DNA from: Marinobacter sp. X15-166B
GTDB lineage: Bacteria; Pseudomonadota; Gammaproteobacteria; Pseudomonadales; Oleiphilaceae
Assembly: GCF_001752365.1 (NCBI RefSeq)
Contig: NZ_MEIY01000001.1
Span: 3,194,272-3,258,271, forward strand
Reading direction: 5' to 3'
Length of the DNA: 64,000 bases
Part shown: piece after piece, positions 43,284 to 51,925 of the stretch
Layout of the letters: each line of letters opens with the position of its first letter
How positions within the stretch are numbered: position 1 is the first letter of the stretch
Notes under the pieces: generated by a model
Databases searched by the model: none
Told to the model about the DNA's origin: nothing
What the model saw: the letters and a program-made list of their open reading frames with translations, nothing else
Made by a program: the position numbers and the translations under genes

Positions 43284-44093
43284 CTAGACCCGTCCGAGTG
43301 CGAAGCCTTTGGCGACATGGTTGCGCACAAACCAGATCACCAGCAGGCCGGGGATAATGGTGAGCACACCGGCCGCCGCCAGCACCCCCCAATCGATGCC
43401 GCTCGCCCCGATGGTGCGGGTCATGATGGCGCCGATCGGCTGGGCATCGACCGCGGTCAGGGTTCTGGCCAGCAATAGTTCGACCCAGGAGAACATGAAC
43501 ACGAAGAAAGCGGTTACCCCGATGCCGGAACGGATCATGGGCAAAAACACTTTCACAAAGAAACGCGGAAAACTGTAGCCATCGATGTACGCCATTTCGT
43601 CGTATTCCCGGGGCACTCCCTTCATGAAACCTTCCAGAATCCACACCGCCAGGGGGACGTTGAACAGGCAGTGCGCCAGCGCCACCGCTATGTGGGTGTC
43701 GAACAGACCGATGGACGAGTACAACTGAAAGAAGGGCAACAGAAACACCGCCGGTGGCGCCATGCGATTGCTCAGCAACCAGAAAAACAGATGCTTGTCG
43801 CCGAGAAACCTGTAGCGGCTGAACGCGTAGGCAGCGGGCAAGGCCACCAGCAGGGTAATCACCACGTTGATGGATACATAGGTCATCGAATTGAGGTAAC
43901 CGCTGTACCAGCTGGGGTCGGTGAATATCACCACGTAATTATCCAGGGTGAAGTTTTCGGGCCACAGGGTCAGCCCTCCGAGAATTTCCTGATTGGTTTT
44001 GAACGACATGTTCAGCAACCAATACACCGGGGTCAGCAGCAATACGATGAACACGACGATGGCAACGTTTTTCGAGCGGGCGGGTCTGTTCAT
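43284..44093 (-). CDS. glpQ: Glycerol ABC transporter permease GlpQ
   Basis: A 269-residue binding-protein-dependent permease (six helices). The cytoplasmic EAA loop is EYDEMAYIDGYSFPRFFVKV (about residues 163-182). GAGG lies 8 nt before the ATG. With GlpP it forms the transmembrane channel; it follows glpP by 10 nt. Confidence 0.92.
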   Translation of the reverse strand: MNRPARSKNVAIVVFIVLLLTPVYWLLNMSFKTNQEILGGLTLWPENFTLDNYVVIFTDPSWYSGYLNSMTYVSINVVITLLVALPAAYAFSRYRFLGDKHLFFWLLSNRMAPPAVFLLPFFQLYSSIGLFDTHIAVALAHCLFNVPLAVWILEGFMKGVPREYDEMAYIDGYSFPRFFVKVFLPMIRSGIGVTAFFVFMFSWVELLLARTLTAVDAQPIGAIMTRTIGASGIDWGVLAAAGVLTIIPGLLVIWFVRNHVAKGFALGRV

Positions 44094-44103
44094 AACATCC
44101 GCC

Positions 44104-44970
44104 TCAGGTGTCTTTGTCGGCGTGCGTGATGGCGGTAAAGAACAGCCAGGAAATCAGCAACACGATCAGGAAATACACCAGCGAGAATGCCGCCGCACGA
44201 CCCAGATCGAACTGACCCACCGCCATGGTGGTCAACGTCTGGCTCAGAAAGGTCGTGGAACTGCCCGGGCCGCCGCCGGTCAGCACAAACGGTTCGCTGT
44301 AGATCATGAAACTGTCCATAAAACGCAACAGCACGGCAATGACCAGCACACTTTTGAGCCGCGGCAACTGAATGTAGCGGAACACCGCCCACCGGGAGGC
44401 CCGGTCGATCTCCGCCGCCTGATAAAACGCTTCCGGAATGGCCCGCAGCCCCGAGTAACACAGCAACGCCACCAGAGGCGTCCAGTGCCAGACATCCATC
44501 AGCAACACGGTCAGCCATGCATCCACCGTGTTCCCGGTGTAGTTGTAGTCCACGCCCAGTTGATTCACACCCCAGCCAAACAGGCCGATATCGCCGCGGG
44601 CGAAAATCTGCCAGATGGTGCCGACCACATTCCAGGGAATCAACAGCGGAATGGCCACCAGAATCAGGCACAGTGAGCCCTTGATTCCGGACTTGGGCAT
44701 CAGCAGGGCAACGCCGATTCCCAGGGGAATCTGGATCAGCAGCACGGCACCGGAGAACAGAAACTGGCGCAGCAGGGAATCCTGCAACCGCTGGTCGGTC
44801 AGCACTTCCCTGAACCATTCCGTGCCCACAAAGTACGCCTGCCCCGGACCGAAAATGTCCTGGACCGAATAGTTCACCACGGTCATCAACGGGATCAGCG
44901 CCGAAAACGCCACCAGCAGAAACACCGGCAGCACCAGCCACCACGCCCGGTTATCGGGGATCCTGTCCAT
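44104..44970 (-). CDS. glpP: Glycerol ABC transporter permease GlpP
   Basis: A 288-residue permease with six helices. The EAA loop region is IPEAFYQAAEIDRASRWAVF (about residues 182-201). ATG 44970 overlaps the glpT stop (TGATG) with AGGAG 8 nt upstream; a GTG one codon earlier is possible. Confidence 0.92.
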   Translation of the reverse strand: MDRIPDNRAWWLVLPVFLLVAFSALIPLMTVVNYSVQDIFGPGQAYFVGTEWFREVLTDQRLQDSLLRQFLFSGAVLLIQIPLGIGVALLMPKSGIKGSLCLILVAIPLLIPWNVVGTIWQIFARGDIGLFGWGVNQLGVDYNYTGNTVDAWLTVLLMDVWHWTPLVALLCYSGLRAIPEAFYQAAEIDRASRWAVFRYIQLPRLKSVLVIAVLLRFMDSFMIYSEPFVLTGGGPGSSTTFLSQTLTTMAVGQFDLGRAAAFSLVYFLIVLLISWLFFTAITHADKDT

Positions 44971-46070
44971 CACGATTGCTCCTGCACCAGGAATTCATCC
45001 ACATACAGCATGGTCCATTGGGGCGGGAACGACAGGTGCACCCGGCTGCCGATCCCGGCCTCAAAGTCTTCGTGCATGCGCACCTGCAGTTGCTGTGTGC
45101 CCAGCCGCACGGTAATGATTTTGTAAGTACCCAGATCTTCCATGTCCAGAACCTCCGCCTGGTAACTTCCCTCCGCCGCACCGGACGCCAGCTCGATGAA
45201 TTCCGGACGAATGCCGATTTTGATATTGTTGGACGCAAGACCCTGCAATCGCTCGATCTGCCACTCCTGCAGAGCCACCCGCACCGCGCCAAAACTAACG
45301 CCGTCGGCACTGCGCTCCACGTCAATGAGGTTCATGCCGGGACTGCCGATAAAATAGCCAACAAAGGTGTGATTGGGGTGCTCGAACAGCTCGATGGGCG
45401 TGCCGAACTGGACAATCTGGCCGTCGTACATCACGGCAATCTTGTCGGCAAAGGTGGACGCTTCCAGCTGGTCGTGGGTCACGTACACCATGGTGATATC
45501 GAACTGTTCGTGAATCTGCTTGAGTTTGCGCCGCAGCTTCCACTTGAGCGCGGGGTCGATCACCGTCAAGGGTTCATCAAACAGAATCGCGGTGACATCT
45601 TCCCGCACCAGGCCACGCCCCATAGATACCTTCTGTTTTTCGTCGGCGGTCAGGTTGCGGGCTTTTTTGTGCAGTTTGTCTGCTATCTCCAGAATTTCGG
45701 CAATTTCTGCCACCCGCGTCTGGATGCGTGCCCCCGGCACCTTGTTGTTCTTCAGCGGAAACGCCAGGTTTTCAAACACCGTCATCGAGTCGTAAACCAC
45801 CGGAAACTGGAACACCTGAGCAATGTTACGCTCCCGTGGCGACAACTCGTTGACCCGTTGACCGTCAAACAGAACCTCCCCTTCAGAGGGTTGGACCAGA
45901 CCGGAAATGATATTGAGCATGGTGCTCTTGCCGCACCCTGAAGGCCCCAGCAGGGCATAGGCGCCGCCTTTGTGCCACACGTGGTCAAGCTGGCGGATCG
46001 CATAGTCTTCGGGTCCGGCGGGCGACTCGCTGTAGCTGTGGGCCAGGGATTTCAACTGTATTTCAGCCAT
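44970..46070 (-). CDS. glpT: Glycerol ABC transporter ATPase GlpT, degenerate signature motif
   Basis: A 366-residue ATPase with C-terminal TOBE region. Walker A is LLGPSGCGKST (about residues 40-50), Walker B ILFDEPLTVIDP and the switch His is present in VYVTHDQLEAS. The ABC signature LSGGQ is replaced by LTADEKQKVSMGR (about residues 139-151). Paired with GlpS, whose defects are complementary, it should form an asymmetric ATPase. It overlaps glpS by 1 nt. Confidence 0.92.
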   Translation of the reverse strand: MAEIQLKSLAHSYSESPAGPEDYAIRQLDHVWHKGGAYALLGPSGCGKSTMLNIISGLVQPSEGEVLFDGQRVNELSPRERNIAQVFQFPVVYDSMTVFENLAFPLKNNKVPGARIQTRVAEIAEILEIADKLHKKARNLTADEKQKVSMGRGLVREDVTAILFDEPLTVIDPALKWKLRRKLKQIHEQFDITMVYVTHDQLEASTFADKIAVMYDGQIVQFGTPIELFEHPNHTFVGYFIGSPGMNLIDVERSADGVSFGAVRVALQEWQIERLQGLASNNIKIGIRPEFIELASGAAEGSYQAEVLDMEDLGTYKIITVRLGTQQLQVRMHEDFEAGIGSRVHLSFPPQWTMLYVDEFLVQEQS

Positions 46071-47164
46071 CAGCCGCCCCTCTCCCCGCCCTGTGCCGGC
46101 GTGTGCACCAGTTGCTCGTTGCGATCAAACACGAACAGCTTGTTGATCGGCAGATACACCTTGATGGGCGCGCCGGTGTGATACTGATGCACCCCCATCA
46201 ATTGGGTGACCATCTCGAAATGACGGTTTTCAACGTGCATAAAGGTTTCTGAACCGCTGATTTCGCTGAGCGCTACCTCCATGGAGATTTCCAGATCGTC
46301 ATCGTGGGCCGGTACCAGGGCGATGTGGCTGGGGCGAATTCCAAACCAGTAATCCCCCGGTGCCAGCCGGGCCAAATCCCGGGTCAACCCATGGTGGGAG
46401 TACTCATCGAAGGTGATCTCGGTGTCGCTCACCCGGCCGCGCAGCATATTCATCGGCGGTTCACTGAACAGTTGGGCGGCCAGGGTGTTCACCGGGTTGC
46501 GATACACCTCCATCACCGGTCCGCTCTGTACCACCCTGCCTTCGTGTAGCAGCGTCGTGGTGCCGCCCAGGGCCAGCGCTTCATTGGCCTCGGTGGTGGC
46601 GTACACCCCGATGCACTGGCGGACACGAAACAAGTCCCGCAGCTCTGCCCGCAACTCCTCCCGCAATTTGTAATCAAGATTGACAAGGGGTTCATCAAAC
46701 AGCACCAGCGTGGCGTCTTTTACCAGGGCGCGGGCCATCGCGGTACGCTGCTGTTGACCGCCAGACAGTTCCAGGGGGTACCGCTGCAACAGCGGTTCGA
46801 TATGCAGCATCGACGCGGTCTCTTTCACGCGTCGATCGATTTCAGCCGCCGCCACCCTGGCCAGACGCAGGGGCGACGCGATATTCTCGTACACGGTAAT
46901 ATTCGGATAATTGATGAACTGCTGGTAAATCATCGAGATATTGCGGCGTTGCACACTTGCGCCGGTGACTTCCACACCGTCGTAATACAAGCGGCCCTGG
47001 GTGGGCTTGTCGAGCCCTGCCATCAAGCGCATCAACGACGTCTTGCCCGCCAGCGTGCGGCCCAACAGCACGTTGAACGAGCCGGCTTCAAGGGTGAGGT
47101 TCACATCGCGGATGTAGTCAACACCGTCCACTTTCCGTGACAGGTTTTCGAGCGTCAGTGACAT
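46070..47164 (-). CDS. glpS: Glycerol ABC transporter ATPase GlpS, switch histidine missing
   Basis: A 364-residue ATPase. Walker A is LLGRTLAGKTS (about residues 33-43), the signature is the normal LSGGQQQRTAMARAL (about 133-147) and Walker B is LVLFDEPLVNLD. The H-loop position reads VYATTEANEAL: Thr instead of His. It is the first gene of the transporter operon, with AAGGA 6 nt before the ATG, downstream of a sigma-54-type promoter. Confidence 0.92.
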   Translation of the reverse strand: MSLTLENLSRKVDGVDYIRDVNLTLEAGSFNVLLGRTLAGKTSLMRLMAGLDKPTQGRLYYDGVEVTGASVQRRNISMIYQQFINYPNITVYENIASPLRLARVAAAEIDRRVKETASMLHIEPLLQRYPLELSGGQQQRTAMARALVKDATLVLFDEPLVNLDYKLREELRAELRDLFRVRQCIGVYATTEANEALALGGTTTLLHEGRVVQSGPVMEVYRNPVNTLAAQLFSEPPMNMLRGRVSDTEITFDEYSHHGLTRDLARLAPGDYWFGIRPSHIALVPAHDDDLEISMEVALSEISGSETFMHVENRHFEMVTQLMGVHQYHTGAPIKVYLPINKLFVFDRNEQLVHTPAQGGERGG

Positions 47165-47239
47165 GGCTGTTCCTTGCAGTCCCTGGGGAACCCGTCGGGC
47201 AAATGCGCCCGGTCGTCAATCCGTTTCAGCCCATCCAAC

Positions 47240-47254
47240 GCAAAGGCCGTACCA
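47240..47254 (-). promoter_or_regulatory. Sigma-54 promoter of the glpSTPQU operon
   Basis: Minus strand TGGTACGGCCTTTGC: -24 element TGGTACG (one mismatch to TGGCACG), N4, -12 element TTGC, with GG-GC spacing of 12. The predicted start is about 64 nt before the glpS ATG. A sigma-54 activator gene is divergent, and a dyad at 47363-47377 lies about 140 bp upstream of the start, a normal distance for an enhancer. Confidence 0.7.
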
Positions 47255-47362
47255 GTTCCCCGCGCCGCGGGTGAACAGCCTTCCAGGGTGTTGATCTTCA
47301 AAGGATTGTTTATCGGCCGGCAATTACGGTGCCCGCACTGCGGGGTTCGTTTAACGCCAACT

Positions 47363-47377
47363 TGTTCATTCTGAACA
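47363..47377. promoter_or_regulatory. Perfect dyad, candidate upstream activator site
   Basis: TGTTCATTCTGAACA: 6-bp perfect arms around TTC, between the divergent activator gene (start 47441) and the sigma-54 promoter of glpS. A likely binding site for the Fis-type HTH of that activator; GlpR is an alternative because of the TGTTC/GAACA halves. Confidence 0.55.
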
Positions 47378-47440
47378 TTGCCTCCTACACTGATTGCACA
47401 GTGGATTGAACAGTTGCCCGTGCAACCCTGAACAATTCAC

Positions 47441-49338
47441 GTGGCACTGCAGCACCCGATAACTCCAACAACAGCACGAGGGCGCGCACTGGTGAATGAC
47501 AACGAACACGCCGTCGGGTCGGGGCTGATCGAGCAATCCTGGGAGCGCTGTACCGCCTGGGGTCTGGATCAGGCCCACGAGCCCATACCTGTGGAACTGG
47601 ACGGGACGCAGCTGGCGGAGCTGGAACGGCAGCACCGCCTGTTGCTGACCCACGCCGAAACCGAGGTTGTGCCTTACTACCGCAACGTACTTGCCCACAG
47701 CCGGTGCCTGATGCTATTGGCCAACCGCCAGGCGACGGTACTGAAAAGCTGGGGGGATGCGCGCACGACCGCCGCACGACTGAAGCCCTGGTTCCGGCCG
47801 GGCGCCAACTGGCAGGAACACTTGTGCGGCACCAATGCCATCGGCACCGCCGTTGCCACCGGTGAAGCCGTCCAGATTCAGCGCAACGAGCATTTCCTGC
47901 GCGCCAACCGCAGCCTGGTCGGTTCCGCCGCCCCCATCTTCGACCCCCACAAAAATCTGACGGGGGTGCTCGGCCTGTTCAGCGACGCCTACCTCCCTCA
48001 GGCCCACACACTGGGGCTGGTTCGGTTGCTGTCCCAATCCGTGGGCAACCGGTTACTCAGAAAGCAGTTTGAGGACGACCATTTCCAGCTGACCCTCAGC
48101 ACCACCGCGGATAATATCGACAGCCCCTGGTCAGGCGTGCTGATTTGCGATGCCAGCGCACGGGTAGTGGCCAGTAATCCGCGGGCGGATCAGCTGCTGA
48201 AAATAGCCGCGGTGGGCCACCGGCTGGACGATCTGTTCACCGCCCACCGTACCCACATTCTTACCCACCCGCCCCACACCCCGCTGCAACTCATCACCAG
48301 AGGCCGGGTGCGGTTGAGCGCCCAGGTCAACCGACCCTCTGGCTGTGCGGCACCTCCTGCCAGCGCCCCCCTGCCACCCGCTTTGCGACCCTGGAATTCG
48401 GCGACCCCCGGGTACGCCGCTGCGCGGAACAAAGCCTGAAAGTCCTGGAACGCGGGGTACCGCTGCTGATTACGGGGGAAACCGGGGTGGGTAAGGAGGT
48501 TCTCGTTAACGCCCTGCACCAGGCCTCCCGGCGCAGACAACAACCGCTGGTGGCCGTCAATTGCGCCGCCATTCCGCCAGAACTGGTGGAATCGGAGCTG
48601 TTTGGCTACCAGCCTGGCGCCTTTACCGGTGCCAGAGCCCAGGGTTCGCTGGGGCACATCCGCAGCGCCGACAAGGGCATATTGTTTCTGGATGAGATTG
48701 GCGAGATGCCATTAGCGGCCCAGTCCCGCTTGTTGCGGGTGCTGCAGGAAAGGAGGGTGACACCGGTCGGTGCCAGCACCGGTGTACCGGTGGACTTGCT
48801 GCTGATCACCGCCACCAATCGCGACGGCGGGTCGCTGGTGGCATCGGGGCAATTGCGCGCCGATCTGTATTACCGGATCAACGGACTGAGTGTGGAGTTG
48901 CCGCCCCTGCGGGAGCGAACCGACAAGCAGGGCCTGATGCAACAAATCTACAGTCAGTATCGCGACCCGGTGCACAGTCACACCTTGTCGCCCCGGGTGC
49001 TGGCAGCTCTGATGAGTCATCCCTGGCCCGGCAATATCCGCCAGCTGGTGAATGTAATCCGCGTCGCGGTGGCGCTGGCCGATGGCGAAGACTTGCAGAT
49101 CTGGCATCTGCCCGCTGATTTTCTGGGGCAACTCGAAGCTGACACGCCAACGGAGGCGGGCGGCAGCGCGCCGTCACTCTCAGCTGGTGATGAGGCACAC
49201 ACCGTCAGCACGGATCCCTTGGTGCATACCCTGCAGGTGTACCATCACTGTGAGGGTAATGTGTCCCGCGCGGCGAGGGAGTTGGCAATCAGCCGTAACA
49301 CCCTGTACAAGCGCCTGCGGGCGCTGGGCCTGCGTTGA
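47441..49338 (+). pseudogene. AcoR-like sigma-54-dependent activator, frameshifted
   Basis: An N-terminal GAF-type sensor (LCGTNAIGTAVATGEAVQIQ, about residues 128-147) is followed by a central AAA+ domain in a second frame: LITGETGVGKEVLVNALHQA (Walker A), YQPGAFTGA (sigma-54 contact loop), ILFLDEIGEMPL (Walker B). The C-terminal Fis HTH is GNVSRAARELAISRNTLYKR. The frames join with one extra C in the CCC run at 48335-48337, giving about 632 residues. It is divergent from the sigma-54 promoter of glpS, so glycerol or a related compound is the probable signal. If the shift is real the activator is dead. Start GTG 47441 or 47492. Confidence 0.8.
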
Positions 49339-49346
49339 TCACCCGC

Positions 49347-50819
49347 TCACAGTTTGCGCACGGCCTGGATCCAGCCGTCGTACAAACGGTCGCGGTGTGC
49401 TTTGGTCATTGCCGGGGCAAAGCTGCGGTCACAACGCCACATCTCGGCCAGCTCGTCCAGCGACTCGTACACGCCCGCTTGCAACCCGGCCAGATAGGCA
49501 ACCCCCAGAGCGGTGGTTTCCACCACCGAAGGCCGGTCAACAGTGGCCCCCAGAATGTCGGCCAGAAACTGCAGCAGCCAGTTGTTGGTCGTCATACCGC
49601 CATCCACCCGCAGGGCCGTGGGACGAATGCCGTCTTTTTCCATGGCTTTTTGCAAATCTTTGGACTGGTAACACACCGACTGCAAACCGGCTGTCACAAT
49701 CTCCCTGATGCCAGTGTCCCGGGTCAGCCCGAAGATTGCGCCGCGGGCGTCCGGATCCCAGTATGGCGCACCCAACCCGGTGAACGCCGGCACCAGATAC
49801 ACCCCGTGATCAACCGGTGTGCCCTCTGCCAGAGGCTCACTGTCGCAGGCATTGCGAATCAGATGCAGGCCATCCCGCAGCCACTGAATCGCCGCTCCGG
49901 CAATAAAGATGCTCCCTTCCAGTGCGTAGGTCGGTTTACCCTGCAGCCGATAGGCCACCGTGGTCAGCAAACGGTGTTCGGAGCGCAGTGCTTTATCGCC
50001 GGTATTGAGCATCAGAAAACAGCCGGTTCCGTAAGTGCTTTTGGTCATTCCCACCTCGAAGCAGGTCTGTCCGAACAGGGCTGCCTGCTGGTCGCCAGCG
50101 ACGCCGCACACGGGCGTACCATTCAACCGGCCCGCTGCGCTGATATCACCAAAATCATCCGCTGAGTCCATCACCTCGGGTAACAACGACGAAGGGACGT
50201 TGAACAGTTCCAGCAGTTCTTCATCCCATTGCTGGGTATGGATGTTAAACAACAGGGTACGACTGGCATTGGTGGCATCGGTGCGGTGCTCGCGCCCACC
50301 GGTCAACCGCCACAGCAAAAAACAGTCCACGGTACCGAACGCCAGTTCACCCCGTTCGGCCCGCTCCCGAACACCGGGGACATTCTCCAGTATCCAGCGG
50401 ATTTTAGTGGCGGAAAAATACGGGTCAATCAACAAGCCCGTCTTGCTGTGCACCCAGGGTTCGTGGCTGGCCAGTTTCAGGGTTTTGCAGTATTCGGCGG
50501 TCCGCCGGTCCTGCCAGACGATCGCATTGTAGACCGGTTCACCGGTCTGCCGGTCCCAAAGGATGGTGGTTTCGCGCTGATTGGTGATGCCCACCGCCAG
50601 CACTTGGTCGTCCGCCCCCAGAGCCTCAGCCATGATCGCTTCGCAGGTGTCCTGCACCGTCGACCAGATATCCTCGGGATCGTGTTCCACCCAGCCACTA
50701 TGCGGGAAATGTTGGGGAAACTCCTGTTGCCGGACCGCGTGTATGTTGCCGCGCAAGTCGAAGAGGATGGCGCGGGAACTGGTGGTTCCCTGATCAATGG
50801 AGAGTAGGTATTGACTCAT
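49347..50819 (-). CDS. glpK: Glycerol kinase
   Basis: A 490-residue FGGY-family kinase converting glycerol to sn-glycerol 3-phosphate. [18 protein letters not shown] is the phosphate-binding N-terminus; [20 protein letters not shown] and [15 protein letters not shown] are family blocks. It converges with the sigma-54 activator, with an 8-bp gap. Divergent from glpR across a spacer with candidate operators. Confidence 0.96.
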   Translation of the reverse strand: MSQYLLSIDQGTTSSRAILFDLRGNIHAVRQQEFPQHFPHSGWVEHDPEDIWSTVQDTCEAIMAEALGADDQVLAVGITNQRETTILWDRQTGEPVYNAIVWQDRRTAEYCKTLKLASHEPWVHSKTGLLIDPYFSATKIRWILENVPGVRERAERGELAFGTVDCFLLWRLTGGREHRTDATNASRTLLFNIHTQQWDEELLELFNVPSSLLPEVMDSADDFGDISAAGRLNGTPVCGVAGDQQAALFGQTCFEVGMTKSTYGTGCFLMLNTGDKALRSEHRLLTTVAYRLQGKPTYALEGSIFIAGAAIQWLRDGLHLIRNACDSEPLAEGTPVDHGVYLVPAFTGLGAPYWDPDARGAIFGLTRDTGIREIVTAGLQSVCYQSKDLQKAMEKDGIRPTALRVDGGMTTNNWLLQFLADILGATVDRPSVVETTALGVAYLAGLQAGVYESLDELAEMWRCDRSFAPAMTKAHRDRLYDGWIQAVRKL

Positions 50820-50842
50820 TGCGTATAGGCCTCGCTTTCTTG

Positions 50843-50873
50843 TTTGTTCGTATTTTTACTTTTTTGAACATAA
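50843..50873. promoter_or_regulatory. Candidate GlpR half-sites upstream of glpK
   Basis: TTTGTTC (50843-50849) and GAACA (50866-50870) face each other across a 16-bp AT-rich gap just upstream of glpK. The two halves resemble GlpR boxes, but the spacing is wider than a single operator, so they may be parts of two sites. Confidence 0.35.
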
Positions 50874-51022
50874 ACACCAAGAGATTTGACTCATTTACTC
50901 CCCTTATCCGCGTCCAACTGGCTAAAATGGCTGCATAAAACATGTAAAACGATTAAGCTTTCAATATCTTGTTCAGTTATACACGCATTCGGGTAGGAAC
51001 ACCCACAGGTGGAGGAAGTTGA

Positions 51023-51781
51023 ATGGCACAACGGCGCCGGCAAGACCTGATCCTGGAGCTGATCCAGCAGAACGGTTTTGTGACCACCGAACAGCTGGTG
51101 GAACAATTCAAGGTTACGCCGCAGACCATTCGCCGGGATTTGAACGAACTGGCCAAACACAAAAAATTGCGGCGCCATCACGGCGGTGCCGGTATCGAGT
51201 CCAGCACCGTTAATACCGCCTACCAGGCGCGCAAAATTATGGACCTGGAGGCCAAAGAACGCATCGCCGAAGCCTTGGTAAAACTGATCCCCGACAACTC
51301 CTCCATATTCATCAATATTGGCACCACCACCGAAGCCATTGCCAGGGCCTTGCTGGCCAAGAATGACCTGCAGATTGTCACCAACAACCTGCACGTGGCG
51401 TCCATTCTCTCGGCCAAGGAAGATTTTCGCGTCATCATTGCCGGTGGTGAAGTGCGCAGTCGGGATGGCGGCATCGTGGGTGAGGCCACCCGGGATTTCA
51501 TCAATCAGTTCAAGATGGATTTTGGCATTATCGGTATCAGTGGCATTCACAACGATGGCTCACTGCTGGATTTCGATTACCGTGAAGTCCGCGTTGCCCA
51601 GGCGATCATTGCCAATTCCGATCAGATACTGCTGGCGGCCGACCACTCCAAGTTTGGCCGCAACGCGATGGTGCGGCTGGGTAGCATCACTCAGGCGGAT
51701 CACGTGTTTACCAACCAGCAACCTCCGGCCGAAATCTCCCGCCTGCTGCACGAGCATAACGTAACCCTGCATCTGGTCTGA
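51023..51781 (+). CDS. glpR: DeoR-family glycerol-3-phosphate regulon repressor
   Basis: A 252-residue DeoR repressor. The N-terminal HTH contains [20 protein letters not shown] (about residues 26-45). The sugar-phosphate sensor domain has [15 protein letters not shown] and [20 protein letters not shown], typical of GlpR, which releases DNA on binding glycerol 3-phosphate. GGAGGAAG lies 5 nt before the ATG. It is between glpK (divergent) and glpD (same strand). Confidence 0.93.
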   Translation: MAQRRRQDLILELIQQNGFVTTEQLVEQFKVTPQTIRRDLNELAKHKKLRRHHGGAGIESSTVNTAYQARKIMDLEAKERIAEALVKLIPDNSSIFINIGTTTEAIARALLAKNDLQIVTNNLHVASILSAKEDFRVIIAGGEVRSRDGGIVGEATRDFINQFKMDFGIIGISGIHNDGSLLDFDYREVRVAQAIIANSDQILLAADHSKFGRNAMVRLGSITQADHVFTNQQPPAEISRLLHEHNVTLHLV

Positions 51782-51852
51782 GCACCGCCTGAACCCGATC
51801 CGGACGGCCGTCCGCTACCCACCCGCCATTTTCGTTTGTTTTCTTTTTTTCC

Positions 51853-51881
51853 TTTACGAATATCTTAGACTTTCGCATAAT
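51853..51881 (+). promoter_or_regulatory. Promoter of glpD
   Basis: TTTACG (51853-51858), 17-bp spacer, CATAAT (51876-51881), about 45 bp before the glpD start. TTCGTTTG (51831) and ACGAA (51856) half-sites overlap or flank it and may bind GlpR. Confidence 0.55.
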
Positions 51882-51925
51882 GCCTCTAACACTTCGTTTC
51901 TGACGGCCCCAGGAGACAGCCAACC

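Noticed and set aside
47363-47377. Dyad as a terminator
   Set aside because: Short AT-containing arms, no T-run, located between divergent promoters.
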